Shown here: piece by piece, positions 44,082 to 53,950 of the stretch | How the letters are laid out: each line of letters starts with the position of its first letter | How positions within the stretch are numbered: the first letter of the stretch is position 1 | Source of the DNA: Skeletonema tropicum | Lineage: Eukaryota > Bacillariophyta > Thalassiosirophyceae > Thalassiosirales > Thalassiosiraceae | Assembly (NCBI GenBank): GCA_037178625.1 | Contig: CM074141.1 | Coordinates: 868,001 to 932,000 of the forward strand | DNA length: 64,000 nucleotides | Direction of reading: 5' to 3' | Position numbers and translations under genes: made by a program | Notes under the pieces: generated by a model | Seen by the model: only the letters and a program-made list of their open reading frames with translations | Database searches by the model: none | What the model was told of the DNA's origin: nothing

Positions 44082-46838
44082 CTAGAAACACTGGGTGCAA
44101 CAGTTAGTGCTTGCATCTGCATTACAAACATCACAATCCGCCCACAATCGATTGAGGTTCAGAGCACAAATTTGAGCAGGGATTGAACCAGTAATTTTAA
44201 CATTACCACTCAAATCAAGAAACACTGAAATCATCATTAGAGAAAAGTGGTGACAGAGAAGTTGAGATGAGATGAAAGTGAAAGGATAAGGATACTGCTG
44301 CTAAATTCATTAGAAGCACCGAGAAAAGACAAGACCAAGACACAATCAAGAGTAGCAAGCATTCTCCCTCTAGGCAAAACCAAGTACAAGTAGGTAGGTA
44401 CTTACCAAGCGAGTCCAATTCTCCAAGCTGTGTGGGGATAGTTCCAGAAAGGTCATTATTCTGTAGAAACAGAGTGACTGAAATCATTGGAAAGTGGTGA
44501 CAACATAATGAAGATAAGAGTTAGAAAGAAGGAAGGAGGCAATTTTCAGCAGAAGCACAAACACGTAGCAAGCATTCTACCTGCCAAAACCAGTCGCAGT
44601 AGCACTTACCGAGGTCATCAAATTCTCCAAGCTCGGAAGGGATAGTTCCAGATAGGTCATTATCACCTAAATGTAGAACCCCTGAATTATAGGATCAACA
44701 TGAGAATGAGACGGAGATGAGATGAGAAAATTCATCAGAGAAGCACAAAGCAAACAGAAGAAGTATGTTACCCAAGTTTGTTGCACTCACTAAGTTTGTC
44801 CATTCCCGCAAGCTGCGTAGGAATTGTTCCAGTAAGAGAATTTTTCCACAACCAGAGACGCTCTGTACATGATAAAGATGAAATCACGAGGACGAGGATG
44901 AGAATAGGATAGGAGTCAATGCACCAGAAGCACAATCAATAGCAAGCATTAGACCTATATCTGCCAAATCAAGCAGCACTTACCAAGGTTATCCAATTCT
45001 TCAAGCTGGGTAGGAATAGTTCCAGAAAGTTTGTTTTGATTCAAGTCTAGTAGCTCTGACATCATGAGGAAAGTTTGTACAGCGAGAAGGGAGGTGAATG
45101 AATCTATCAACTCAAGATGATTTTGAAGGAGAAATTCATTTTCATTGCAGGCACACACCAAAACAGTAGCAAGCATTCAATTTCTATCTGAAAAAAACCG
45201 AAGCAGCAAAGTAGCACTCACCAAGGTTGCTCAATTGACCTAGCTCCACTGGAATAGTCCCAGTCATTTGATTACCGTACAATTTCAAATGCCCTGTAGT
45301 GATTGTAATTGTATCGAAAAGTGGGGACAAAGAAGTGAAGCATTTGTCAGCAGATTAGATTGAATGACACATTTCGACTTTCATGATGAGCAGTAGCAGG
45401 CATTCTATATACCAAACTTAGTAACAGAAACACTTCTCACCAAGGGTGCTGATTGAGCCAAGCTCAGGTGGAATGGTCCCACTGAATTGATTGTTGTTAA
45501 AGTAAAGCGCAGCTGTCAATGATGAGGAGAGAGCGGTTACGATTACGAGGAAGAGGGAAGTATAAGGTCAATATGAAATGAGAGATAGAGCAAGAAAATT
45601 CACAAGGAGGAAACACAATTAGTCGCAATAAATCATTCCATTTGCCACAAGACCAGGTAGTACTTACTAAGGCCGGTCATTGAACCAATCTCACAAGGAA
45701 TAGTACCCACTATTCCATCGGGCTCATTAGTCCACGCATACCATGTTTGGAAGTCACGTCCGTTAGCCATGCAAAATTGTAGCCCACTCCAAGGACCTTG
45801 TACGCTATTTGGTACGCTACACACGCTATCACATCCCAATCACCCTCTTTTATCTGCCCAATCATCACCATTGGCAGCATAGTAAAAGACTGCCAAAATG
45901 TATCTCTGAATGATTTGAGCATCATCAAAGACATTGCCAGGCTGAAGAGGTGGGTCGATGCAATCTTCAGACGTGAGCCAGGAAAATGCTTTTCCTTGGG
46001 GCGAGCCTTCATCGTCGATTGCATCTGATCCACATGCAGTGGCTGACAATAGGAGGTTTTTAATGTCTTTTTCTCTGGTGAAAGATGGAGCACTCGACGT
46101 ACTAGGCAAACTGCTCGGAACGATGGAAGAACTTGGAAACATGCTCGGAACGATGGAAGAACTTGGAAACATACTCGGAACGATGGAAGAACTTGGAAGC
46201 ATACTCGGTACTACGGAGGCACTAGGGGAACTTGACTCATTCGGATTAGTTGACATGGACTTGGGCGTCTTGCTTGCTTTGGCGTTGGGTGTCTTGGACG
46301 ACTTGACGGCCTTGGACGACTTGGAAGACTTGACCATAAGAGTTTCAGACGGCGTTACAGCGTTAGAGCTAGTTTTAAGGGCATAGTCGTTACTGTTGCT
46401 TGTCAACAAAGCAGCACCGATTCCGATCACAAGGCACAAACCAACAATCGTTGCAGCGACGTTGTGCTTGTTGAGTGGGTTACCACGCTCTTTATCTCCA
46501 GCGTCATCGGAGTAGGGAGCACCAAGATCCTCCTCATCATTCGAAGTATTGTGGAGAACGATTTCCATCCCCATCTCAGGAGCATTAAAATCTTTTTCGT
46601 TATTGTTGAGAGTCATGATCTGAGTCTGATTATCTGTGGTATGGTCGGCCGTGTATGGAGGGGAACGAGTGCTTGGTTGGGTCGGAGAGTTATACAATGA
46701 ATGTGTTTTTTGATTTGTTGCATGCCGCCGTTCGTTTGTTATGTCCACTTCTTCTTGCTTTGATTGCAATGATTCTTTCTTCCTTACCATGCCTGTGTAT
46801 CTCGCAATTGGATTTAAATCAACAAATCTTTCTTCCAA
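44082..46838 (-). CDS. membrane LRR protein with one 72-nt exon per repeat
   Basis: Eight exons: 45668-46838, 45441-45512, 45222-45293, 44984-45055, 44791-44862, 44610-44681, 44406-44477 and 44082-44224. All seven introns are phase 1 with GT-AG ends, and the six internal exons are 72 nt each and encode one repeat (for example LYFNNNQFSGTIPPELGSI). Exon 1 has an acidic N-terminus, a membrane segment (NVAATIVGLCLVIGIGAALL), a SKSSK linker, four tandem VPSMFPSSSI-type repeats and an LRR cap with paired cysteines. The last exon ends in a Cys-rich cap (CDVCNADASTNCCTQCF). Topology is cytosolic N-terminus with LRRs outside, a receptor-like arrangement without a kinase. An in-frame TGA at 45840-45842 interrupts exon 1 in the cap, where related proteins have Trp. 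ATG 46616 (MTLNNNEKDF) is an alternative start. Confidence 0.8.
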
Positions 46839-47329
46839 ATGAATTCTAACGACCTCAAAATTCCTTAAAATCCTGTTGGGCGTATTTTGAACAACGATGG
46901 CGAAATGATATAGTAGTCACTTTCTTGAGTGCACTCATATCACTTTCATTATTTGTCTGCTCTGACAATCAACACATTTAATAGAATTACGATAGGAAGA
47001 TGTATTTACTGTCACCATGATGACGATTGCGTAGGCGGACAACTTCATTTAAGAAGTTGCCCATCTCAGAACGATAAGTCAGAATTGATGATTCCGTTCT
47101 TCCTTGTCTTTATCTATCACCATCGTCATGATGACTTCGTTTGTTAGTTCTGTGCGTTGTGTGCTAGCGTAGGTTGACGTGACACAAAGTTCATCCTCAA
47201 TTACTGTCGCTGCCATCTACTTTATATCCTCGCCACAGCATGTTATGGGATCCTGTGGCGAAATTTGCCCCTTCTAGACGAGCATGGTGGGTACTAATAT
47301 GAAGCGCTTCTCTCACATCATCTAAATAA
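46839..47329. other. intergenic, promoter side of the LRR gene
   Basis: No ORF with support and no repeat. The right end abuts the second outer transposon. Confidence 0.35.
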
Positions 47330-47481
47330 GGCGGGGACAATTTAATCTTCAAGTTACTATTAAGCGCAGCTTGCTGAGGTGAGGGGGGGGGGGGTCAACT
47401 TTTTTACCCCCGTAATTTTTACCCCCGGTGTAGAGGCTGTAGTAGAGTAGGTCGTATGTATGGGCATGGTTGTGTATGATC

Positions 47482-48782
47482 TTAGTTGTTACTCGTTGCA
47501 TTTGCACGTGCCTGCTCCGCTCGTGCTTCTAAATTATCTTTCGCCTTCCCCTTGACAACCTTCTTGCCACTCTGAAGGCACATGATACAAATGGGTAAGC
47601 ATTTGTAACCACCCTCAAATTGCGTTGTCTCAATTGCTCTTGCCCCAGAAGAAAACTTCCAGCAGCTCCCGACTCTGACTCTCCGCAATGAACACAAATA
47701 GGTTTCAGTTTCAATGTGCGGCCATCATTTTTGTAGTAGCTTGGTTCAATTTGAGACTCGCAGGTCAAGTTCAACTTCTGAACAATAATCTTACTCATAT
47801 CATCTTCATCGCCAAATATCAAATCACCACACGAATACCTATCAGACAAAGACTCAAGCTTTGCCTTAAGAGCTGCGCTTCCTCTAGCAAAATCCGCATC
47901 CGAAGGGGAATATATGCAGCGACGCTTTCCACAAAAGTAGCAGACAATAAAACTTCTTAATTTCTTCGGGTCCCAACTTTTAAGCTTGAGCTCTTTGGCG
48001 ACAGCTCTATCACGTTGTGCTTTTGTCTCTGCTCCTTTACTCTTGTAAGAAGGTAGATCAGAAAAATCTATTATATGAGGAATAGATATAACTGAACAAT
48101 AAACTTACTTTGTGCCCATTCTCTTCATTCCTGTAAGCGCCGAAATGAACTTGGATGATGAGAATTGGTTGTCGGGGAGGGTAGGGAACTCTGCTCGAAG
48201 GAGGACTTTCCAATACTTCTGCACAAAGCACAGAGTATTTTTGATTTTTTGTATATTGGTCACCAGTTTATTTTTTTGCTTTTCATCAAGATATCCGAGT
48301 TTAATTTCCTCGAGGTAATCATACAGATAGTGCAAGATTTGAGTGTCGATGCACGCCTCTTCGTCAAGATCTGTTTCGTAACGGAGGTATTCCACAAACT
48401 TGTAGTCCTTGCCCATCATCGCCTTGAATGCACATGTTTTTTGTTTTTTCTTTGCAGGCTTTGTTGGAAGATCGACATTGATAACATCTACATTGATAAT
48501 TTCGTCTGGGAGAAGAATGTAAATCCCTTTCGTAATGATGGGAGTGGAGTCAGAGTGTAAATCCTTCAACGTATCACCCTCATGGAGAAATTCAACAAGA
48601 TTGCAAGCACCTGGGTCAGACGCATCTGCAGTGATTGTCTCAATACGCCCGATGGCGGCATCTAGAGCATCGTCCGTCGCATCTTTTCCTTCCTTTTCAA
48701 GGAGCTTTTTGACACCCTTCTTCACAACAGTCAGCAGAAGATCCGAATGGTCATCATTTGCCCGCACCTTCGTGCGGATCAT
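47482..48782 (-). CDS. zinc-motif protein of the outer transposon, copy 2
   Basis: Better preserved than copy 1. N-terminal part 48105-48782: VRANDDHSDLLLTVVKKGVKKLLEKEGKDATDDALDAAIGRIETITADAS, then an acidic/helical region with a coiled-coil-like stretch (YLDEKQKNKLVTNIQKIKN). It ends MGTK* at a probable 50-nt intron (GTAAGT ... ATAATAG, about 48066-48115) after which the reading resumes at FSDLPSYKSKGAETKAQRD. A C-terminal zinc-like region follows (CYFCGKRRC; CVHCGESESG; YKCLPICIMC). A one-base loss near 47610-47620 disturbs the end. The family is not one I recognise. Because it is the only gene of the outer transposon common to both copies, it is a candidate for its own mobility or regulatory protein. 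Confidence 0.55.
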
Positions 48783-49089
48783 ATCATATCACTTAGGAAA
48801 CTGTTTTCGTGCTCCTATAGAAATGCACATCAATGAGCACCATGGCGATGCTGGGGGGCGGCAGCCGATGAGTTTAGAACCAAGCGATGTAAAAAATAAC
48901 TCAACTAATAGTGTTGTTAGAGGGTAGCACTACCATTGTACCATTGTGTTGGTGTTGTGTGCTCCATGCCATCCAGTTGGAGAGAGTGGGAAAGCGGGCT
49001 GCATTCCCATTTTTATGCCCATAAATGCCCCCTATTGTGATCATACCTATGTGTAAGATATTATCCAAAGATTCAACGCACATCTTTAT

Positions 49090-49230
49090 CGCCAAAATTT
49101 GATTGCCGCTCGGCATAACCGTTACGCCGAGTAACGCCGAGAAACTCCGAGTAACTCCGAGTAACGCCGCTCGGCAAAACCATTACGCCGAGTAACGCCG
49201 AGTAACGCCGAGTAACGCCAAGGCGGCGTA
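49090..49230. repeat. subterminal GCCGAGTAAC repeats, left
   Basis: About eight copies of (A)CGCCGAGTA/ACTCCGAGTA units plus GCTCGGCATAACCGTTACGC. Mirrored at 52930-53070, so likely transposase-binding arrays. Confidence 0.7.
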
Positions 49231-49583
49231 AAGATGTGCCACACAGATGTAACACGTTACAGTGTTGCCACCCACTACCCACTTCCCTCTCTGACCACAA
49301 CAAACAAAACAATCATGAAGATTACTCATGTGGAACGATCCCTCGTGTATGCGGCGAAACTAAACAGAAAGATGCTTTCTTTGCACTTGGTGCCAAAAGC
49401 ATCAAATAATGCTATTCTTGAAAAGATGCTTTCTTGACTTTTGTGCAATCATCAGTCATATGTCTGCATCTGACGAAACAAATAATTTGAAAGGCGCCGG
49501 CGCTCTTAACAAAAAAATCCTGCCATCATGTTTGATGTTTTCATGGCTCCACTCTCCTCATTTTCATCATGAGCTCATAAATA

Positions 49584-51744
49584 ATGCCTCGTCCTTCGTT
49601 ATACTTCATCGGATCAAGGCCAGCCAAAGACGTACCACCACCTGCAGGCGGCTGGGAATTTTTTAGTTACGATACATCAGAAAACGTGAAGAAAATAGTC
49701 AAGATCCTCAAAACTGAGTACAAACAAGCCATCATCGGAGCGGTCGATCTACCGGAGCCGCACGAATTCTTCAACAAATACAACGACATCTGCTGCAACT
49801 TCAGCAGCAGGCACTTCACATCAAATTTCGCCAAAGCTGTTGCATTAGCACGTGAACAAATTGAGGAAGAGAGTGACGAAGAATATCCTCCACCTCCATC
49901 CTCCGCAAACAAGAAGCCATCGAAACGAACATCAACCTCAAGTCGTAAGACAAGTACTAGCATTCAGGTAGATCCACCACCACGTCCAGAGAAATCGTCA
50001 AACAAGATGAATTATGCCCCTCTCCAAACCAAAGATCAGGCTAATAAAAAGCTCTCAAACCCTCAAGTCCATTTCCCTACCTGTCAGTTTAGAAGTGGCA
50101 ATAACACTGAAACGTTCCACGTTGACATTCCTTCCACTTTCTCACTTGATGACCTCAAAGTTCAAAGAGATAGTGACAACAAACATTTAATTCACGTCAA
50201 GTGTTATGGATCCACCGCCTTCGATGATCACGAAACAGTTGAAAATGCTTACACCAGTGGTAACATGATCGTCGATGGTGGACCTTACGATGGTGAACAG
50301 ATCTACATGAGAGGCAATGAGGCACATGTACAGAATCATAAAGAACATCTTCGTCAACACACTGACTATGAGGCGGGGTTTAGGCTTCGGAAAGATAAAA
50401 ATCGCTACATTTATCAAGTCCTCGAGTGTGAGGAAGAAATCGAAAATGGGCTCAAGTTTGAGCTTCTGGCAGACGGAAGGAGTCAAACTGCTTGGAAACA
50501 TCTGCAAGTCTGTGCTATTCACTCGTCCGCAACTCCTGATGAGATTCAAGCCTTCCATTCTGCACCAATGGCTATTGTTGATGGTTGCGCCCGCAATCGC
50601 CATGTCCCCCCTCCTGCTGCGGCGTGGAATCCACCTCCCTTTCCCCCTCATAGTGGTGGTGGAGGAGGAAGAGGAGGAGGAGGTTATGGTGGTGGTGGTG
50701 GAAGAAGAGGTTATGGTGGTGGTGGAGGAGGAGGTTGTGGTGAGGTTATGGTGGCGGTGGTGGAGGAAGAGGTTATGGTGGCGGTGGTGGAGGAGGAGGT
50801 TATGGTGGCGGTGGTGGGGGAGGAGGTTATGGTGGCGGTGGTGGAGGTGGACCACCCCCTCATCCTTACGGTGCATTCCATTCTGGACATGGAATTGGAC
50901 CTCCATTTCGCCCTTCTAACCCTTCGTTTCAGCCACAATTGAATCATAGGGCTGGCCCACGTGGGTAAGTGCTCTGCTGTAATGTGTTTAGTGCTTGATT
51001 TGATGGTCGTGTCGTTATACTAATGATAATTCTTCTCTCTCATTACTTCTATAATAAATTCCCGGCAGCCAACGTCAACATTACGCAGCTCAGCCCAACC
51101 CCAATGTGAATGAGCTCCACCAGCAACGAACACTTTCACCTCTTCGGAACAACTCGGCCAATGTGAATGTGAGCCTCCATCAGTCAGGCACGCCTCCTAG
51201 GCCTAGGAACAGGTCGGCCTCAAATTCACCTCCCAGATCTGCGTCCAGGAATTCTCCATTTCTTCGTCAGCACGATGATGTTGCAGCTGATGACCAGTAC
51301 GATGATCAGGGCAACCTATTCAATTCTGTGACCTTTGCTGAACTAGCCGCGGAAGCGAGAGCTCTTGATCCCGACGGCGAACCGTACGAGTTCATTGGCG
51401 ATATACAACCCCAGCAGTCGAACGTCTCATCGGTTGAACCTCAGTACCATCGTCATCCTAATCACCTTGCGCGGTATCAAAATGCACACTATGGCACTGG
51501 CAATAGGTACCAAAATTTCGATGAATCTTCTGACGACGACGACGAAGAAGAACGTAATGCGGAGTTCGACTACAACGAGCTTACACGTCGTGCCAACAAC
51601 AATTCTTATTCCGTCCCCATCCTCGATAACGGGGCGAACAAGAAAGGCAAGCTAAAGAAGGACGAAGACGATGTTTCTGTTGTGCATAATGACTTCGACA
51701 ACATGAGCATGTCAATCTCATCATCTAAGTTTGATGATATTTAA
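49584..51744 (+). CDS. Gly-rich (GGYGG) companion protein of the nested transposon, two exons
   Basis: Exon 1 starts MPRPSLYFIGSRPAKDVPPPAGGWEFFSYDTS, continues with a helical N-terminal domain (ENVKKIVKILKTEYKQ), a charged linker (EEESDEEYPPPP), a globular region (FHVDIPSTFSLDDLKVQRDSDNKH) and a Gly-rich block of GGYGGGGG units (about 50650-50850). A missing G in that block (TGTGGTGAGG, near 50738-50744) moves the frame by -1. The restored frame reads PPPHPYGAFHSGHGIGPPF to the donor GTGG|GTAAGT at 50964/50965. The 104-nt intron ends CGGCAG (51068). Exon 2 (51069-51744) is Ser/Pro- and Asp-rich with YDDQGNLFNSVTFAELAAEAR and DEEERNAEFDYNELTRR. No known domain. Position suggests the second protein of a two-gene transposon. 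Confidence 0.6.
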
Positions 51745-51928
51745 CGTTTGGGGTCCACATTTCTTCTTTCATTCGAAACCGTGATTATTTATTAGTATTC
51801 ATGTCATCACGTTTTCAAGAATCAATTGCTTGGCACTTTTAGATAGATTATCTTTAAACATCTAATCTCATTATAAGTATTACTTTCCATCGTGATCAAA
51901 GTCGTAGGAGTACCAACTTCTTTACAAC

Positions 51929-52810
51929 CTACTCCACATAGTCTGGAACGTCAAACAATCTCTCACCGTCGATCTCAATTGCGAGTTGTACGAGAGTCGC
52001 CACAGTTCGAAACACACGCCCGTGCTTGACAATCCCATGACGAAATTCCGTGTTAAGTGCGCCATACATCTTCATACGACAATTTACTGTTTCGTGACGG
52101 GACCGATGGACCTTCGAAATCGCTTGCTCCTCTTCGTTCTGAGTGTAAGGAGTAGATACGGTTTCATCTCCTCTGTAGCCTTTATCTCCACTAACCATTT
52201 CATCATCTTCAAGATACAATTTCAAGAAAGCACGGTACATGGTGAGGTCATGGAATGGCCCAAGATGGGACCCTTCCGCCCAACAAAGGTCACCTGTACG
52301 AATACAGATGCCGATTCCACAATTCACCCCAGGCTTCTTAAATTTCCACGCCCACATCGTGCTGCGTGTGTGGCCATCGCAAACCTTGCAAAGAAACTGC
52401 ACTCCATCAACAGTCATCTTGATCTTGTTGTCAACGTCATCGCGAAATCTGTTTTCGAGAGAAATGACTTGTGGCATCACAGTCTCGGAAATTTCTTCCA
52501 AAAAAGTCCACGCCCATTTCCGGAACGTCTTCTCGTCACAGCATGCCATCTTCGCCAGCACCTTTTCCAATGCGTATACTTTCACCAACATTAAGGCCCA
52601 AAGAAGATGCTTCGGCTTCGCATATCTACTGATATTGACAGTCGGATCAAGCCTGTACCATAAATCAAAACACACCTCTGCGCTCGCCCCGAAAAATGAT
52701 TTGAACTTGCCATGTTCCGTCCTTTCAGAAAGAGCACGGCCATGATGCGTGATGATAGGCCTCCCAATGGCGATGAAAGTGCCTACGTTGATATTTTGAT
52801 TGGATGCCAT
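51929..52810 (-). CDS. DDE superfamily endonuclease (DDE_Tnp_4/Harbinger-like transposase)
   Basis: 293 codons, uninterrupted. The helical N-terminal part (FFGASAEVCFDLWYRL...YAKPKHLLWALMLVKVY; CCDEKTFRKWAWTFLEEI) is a helix-turn-helix-like region. The catalytic core has D in MTVDGVQFL, GIGICIRTGDLCWAEGSHLGPFHDLTMYR, D in MVSGDKGYRGDE and E in RSRHETVNCRMK, then GIVKHGRVFRTVATLVQLAIE, all standard for DDE_Tnp_4 transposases. All three acidic residues are present, so the enzyme may be active. It is convergent with the Gly-rich gene (185 bp between stops). Confidence 0.85.
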   Translation of the reverse strand: MASNQNINVGTFIAIGRPIITHHGRALSERTEHGKFKSFFGASAEVCFDLWYRLDPTVNISRYAKPKHLLWALMLVKVYALEKVLAKMACCDEKTFRKWAWTFLEEISETVMPQVISLENRFRDDVDNKIKMTVDGVQFLCKVCDGHTRSTMWAWKFKKPGVNCGIGICIRTGDLCWAEGSHLGPFHDLTMYRAFLKLYLEDDEMVSGDKGYRGDETVSTPYTQNEEEQAISKVHRSRHETVNCRMKMYGALNTEFRHGIVKHGRVFRTVATLVQLAIEIDGERLFDVPDYVE

Positions 52811-52929
52811 CGTTGGTTAGAAGTAACTGCTGCTCAAAATGAGCACTTCTATCAAGTTGGTTTGTGAAGTTGGCGATGCTGCTGTAAATGTTGGTGCGAC
52901 TGAAGTTGTCACATGGTAGCATGTCAATT

Positions 52930-53070
52930 GATATGCCGTCAGCATAATCGTTATGCCGGTGACATATAATGTAATGCCGAGTAATGCCGAGCGGCATAAC
53001 CGTTGTTTCGAGTAACGCCGAGTAACGCCGATTAACGCAGTCGGCGTTACTCGGCGTTACTCGGCACATC
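52930..53070. repeat. subterminal GCCGAGTAA repeats, right
   Basis: Units of GCCGAGTAATGCCGAGCGGC, CGAGTAACGCCGAGTAACGC and the inverse GGCGTTACTCGGCGTTACTC. It pairs with the left array at 49090-49230. Confidence 0.65.
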
Positions 53071-53338
53071 AATTGGCGATATGCGTTGAATTCCTTAAAC
53101 GGGACTACTTGACAATTGATACTTTGCTTTTGAATGCCGGATGATGCCGAATAAAAGTACGCAAGCCCCCTTTCCCGCGCTCCCTTGGCAGTTGGAGGTT
53201 TGTTAGTGGTCCTCACGGCGGGGGTAAAAATCCACTCAGGGGAACCACTAGCCCTGAAACCGGTGTCTAGGGGGGGGGGGTATTAATAGTAACTCAAAGA
53301 TTAAATTGTCCCCGCCTATAATGAGAGGAGCTAAGTCG

Positions 53339-53370
53339 TTCGGTCGGTCGGTCGGTCGGTCGGTCGGTCG
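53339..53370. repeat. (TCGG)n microsatellite
   Basis: Seven uninterrupted CGGT units just outside the transposon end. Confidence 0.9.
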
Positions 53371-53412
53371 TTCTGTCCGGGCCCTTTGGCGTGTCCTTTG
53401 GCCTTCACGGGC

Positions 53413-53645
53413 ATTTTCGATCGACTCTTTCTTTGATTGGCTTGATTTGACCCCTTGCCCCCCCCGTTTTTAGAATTTTCGATTGACTCTTTCTTTGATT
53501 GGCTTAGATTTGATTGTTCAGGGGGGACACCCCCCCTTGCCCCCCCCCGTTTTTAGAATTTTCGATTGACTCTTTCTTTGATTGGCTTAGATTTGATTGT
53601 TCAGGGGGGACACCCCCCCCTTGCCCCCCCGTTTTTAGAATTTTC
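53413..53645. repeat. three-copy tandem repeat, about 82-bp unit
   Basis: Units begin TTTTCGATTGACTCTTTC and include TTGATTGGCTTAGATTTG, then G and C runs (GGGGGGACACCCCCC). The first unit lacks the GGGGGGACA part. The G and C runs are complementary and could form hairpins. Confidence 0.8.
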
Positions 53646-53950
53646 GAGAAAACCCGCGCAGCGGCTAGACGAGCGTCAGCGAGGCTAGTCTAAATAATGA
53701 GAGGAGGAATGTGTGGTGTTGTGCGGTGTGGGGTCAATTTCGCCCGTGCATTCGCCCAGCTCGGCGTTTCGAAAAAACCCGCTTCGCGGTTTTTTCTCAC
53801 GGGGTAAGAGAGGTAAATAAAAGTGTATGTTAAATAGAGTTTTGTACGTCTTTCTCCTCTATTTTGGTGCTTTAACCCGCGCAGCGGGCTACTTAGCACG
53901 AGCGCCAGCGAGGCTACCTACATATATAGCCTCGAGTGGCAATGGCACTG
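53646..53950. repeat. dispersed direct repeats with GC hairpins
   Basis: ACCCGCGCAGCGG...ACGAGCG(T/C)CAGCGAGGCTA occurs at about 53653-53692 and again at 53876-53917. AACCCGCTTCGCGGTTTTTTC near 53776 is a short hairpin. No gene. Confidence 0.6.

Larger units (their letters stand above)
48983..53188. mobile_element. nested DNA transposon with 9-bp duplication and DDE_Tnp_4 transposase
   Basis: Flanked by a perfect 9-bp direct repeat CAGTTGGAG (48974-48982 and 53189-53197). The ends are imperfect inverted repeats (AGAGTGGGAAAGCGGGC against GGGAGCGCGGGAAAGGGGGC). About 85-95 bp inside each end lies a further inverted pair ATTCAACGCA (49071, and inverse 53081-53091), followed by clusters of ACGCCGAGTA repeats. 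Two convergent genes fill the middle: a Gly-rich protein (+) and a DDE transposase (-). A 9-bp duplication is typical of Mutator-like elements, not of Harbinger. An alternative reading is a short Mutator-like element invaded by a Harbinger at TTA/TTA (49061-49063, 53095-53097). Confidence 0.7.
47330..53316. mobile_element. outer DNA transposon, copy 2 (inverted, with nested element)
   Basis: Same ends as the element at 38440-43569 but in opposite orientation; GGCGGGGACAATTTAATCTT opens it at 47330 and its inverse closes it at 53316. Flanks are TAA on the left and TAT on the right, or ATA on both sides if the terminal A/T pair is counted as part of the element. The subterminal G/C-run sequence (a long G run, then ACCCCCGTAATTTTTACCCCC) is shared with copy 1. 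It carries the zinc-motif gene and, inside, a 4.2-kb second transposon. Confidence 0.8.
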
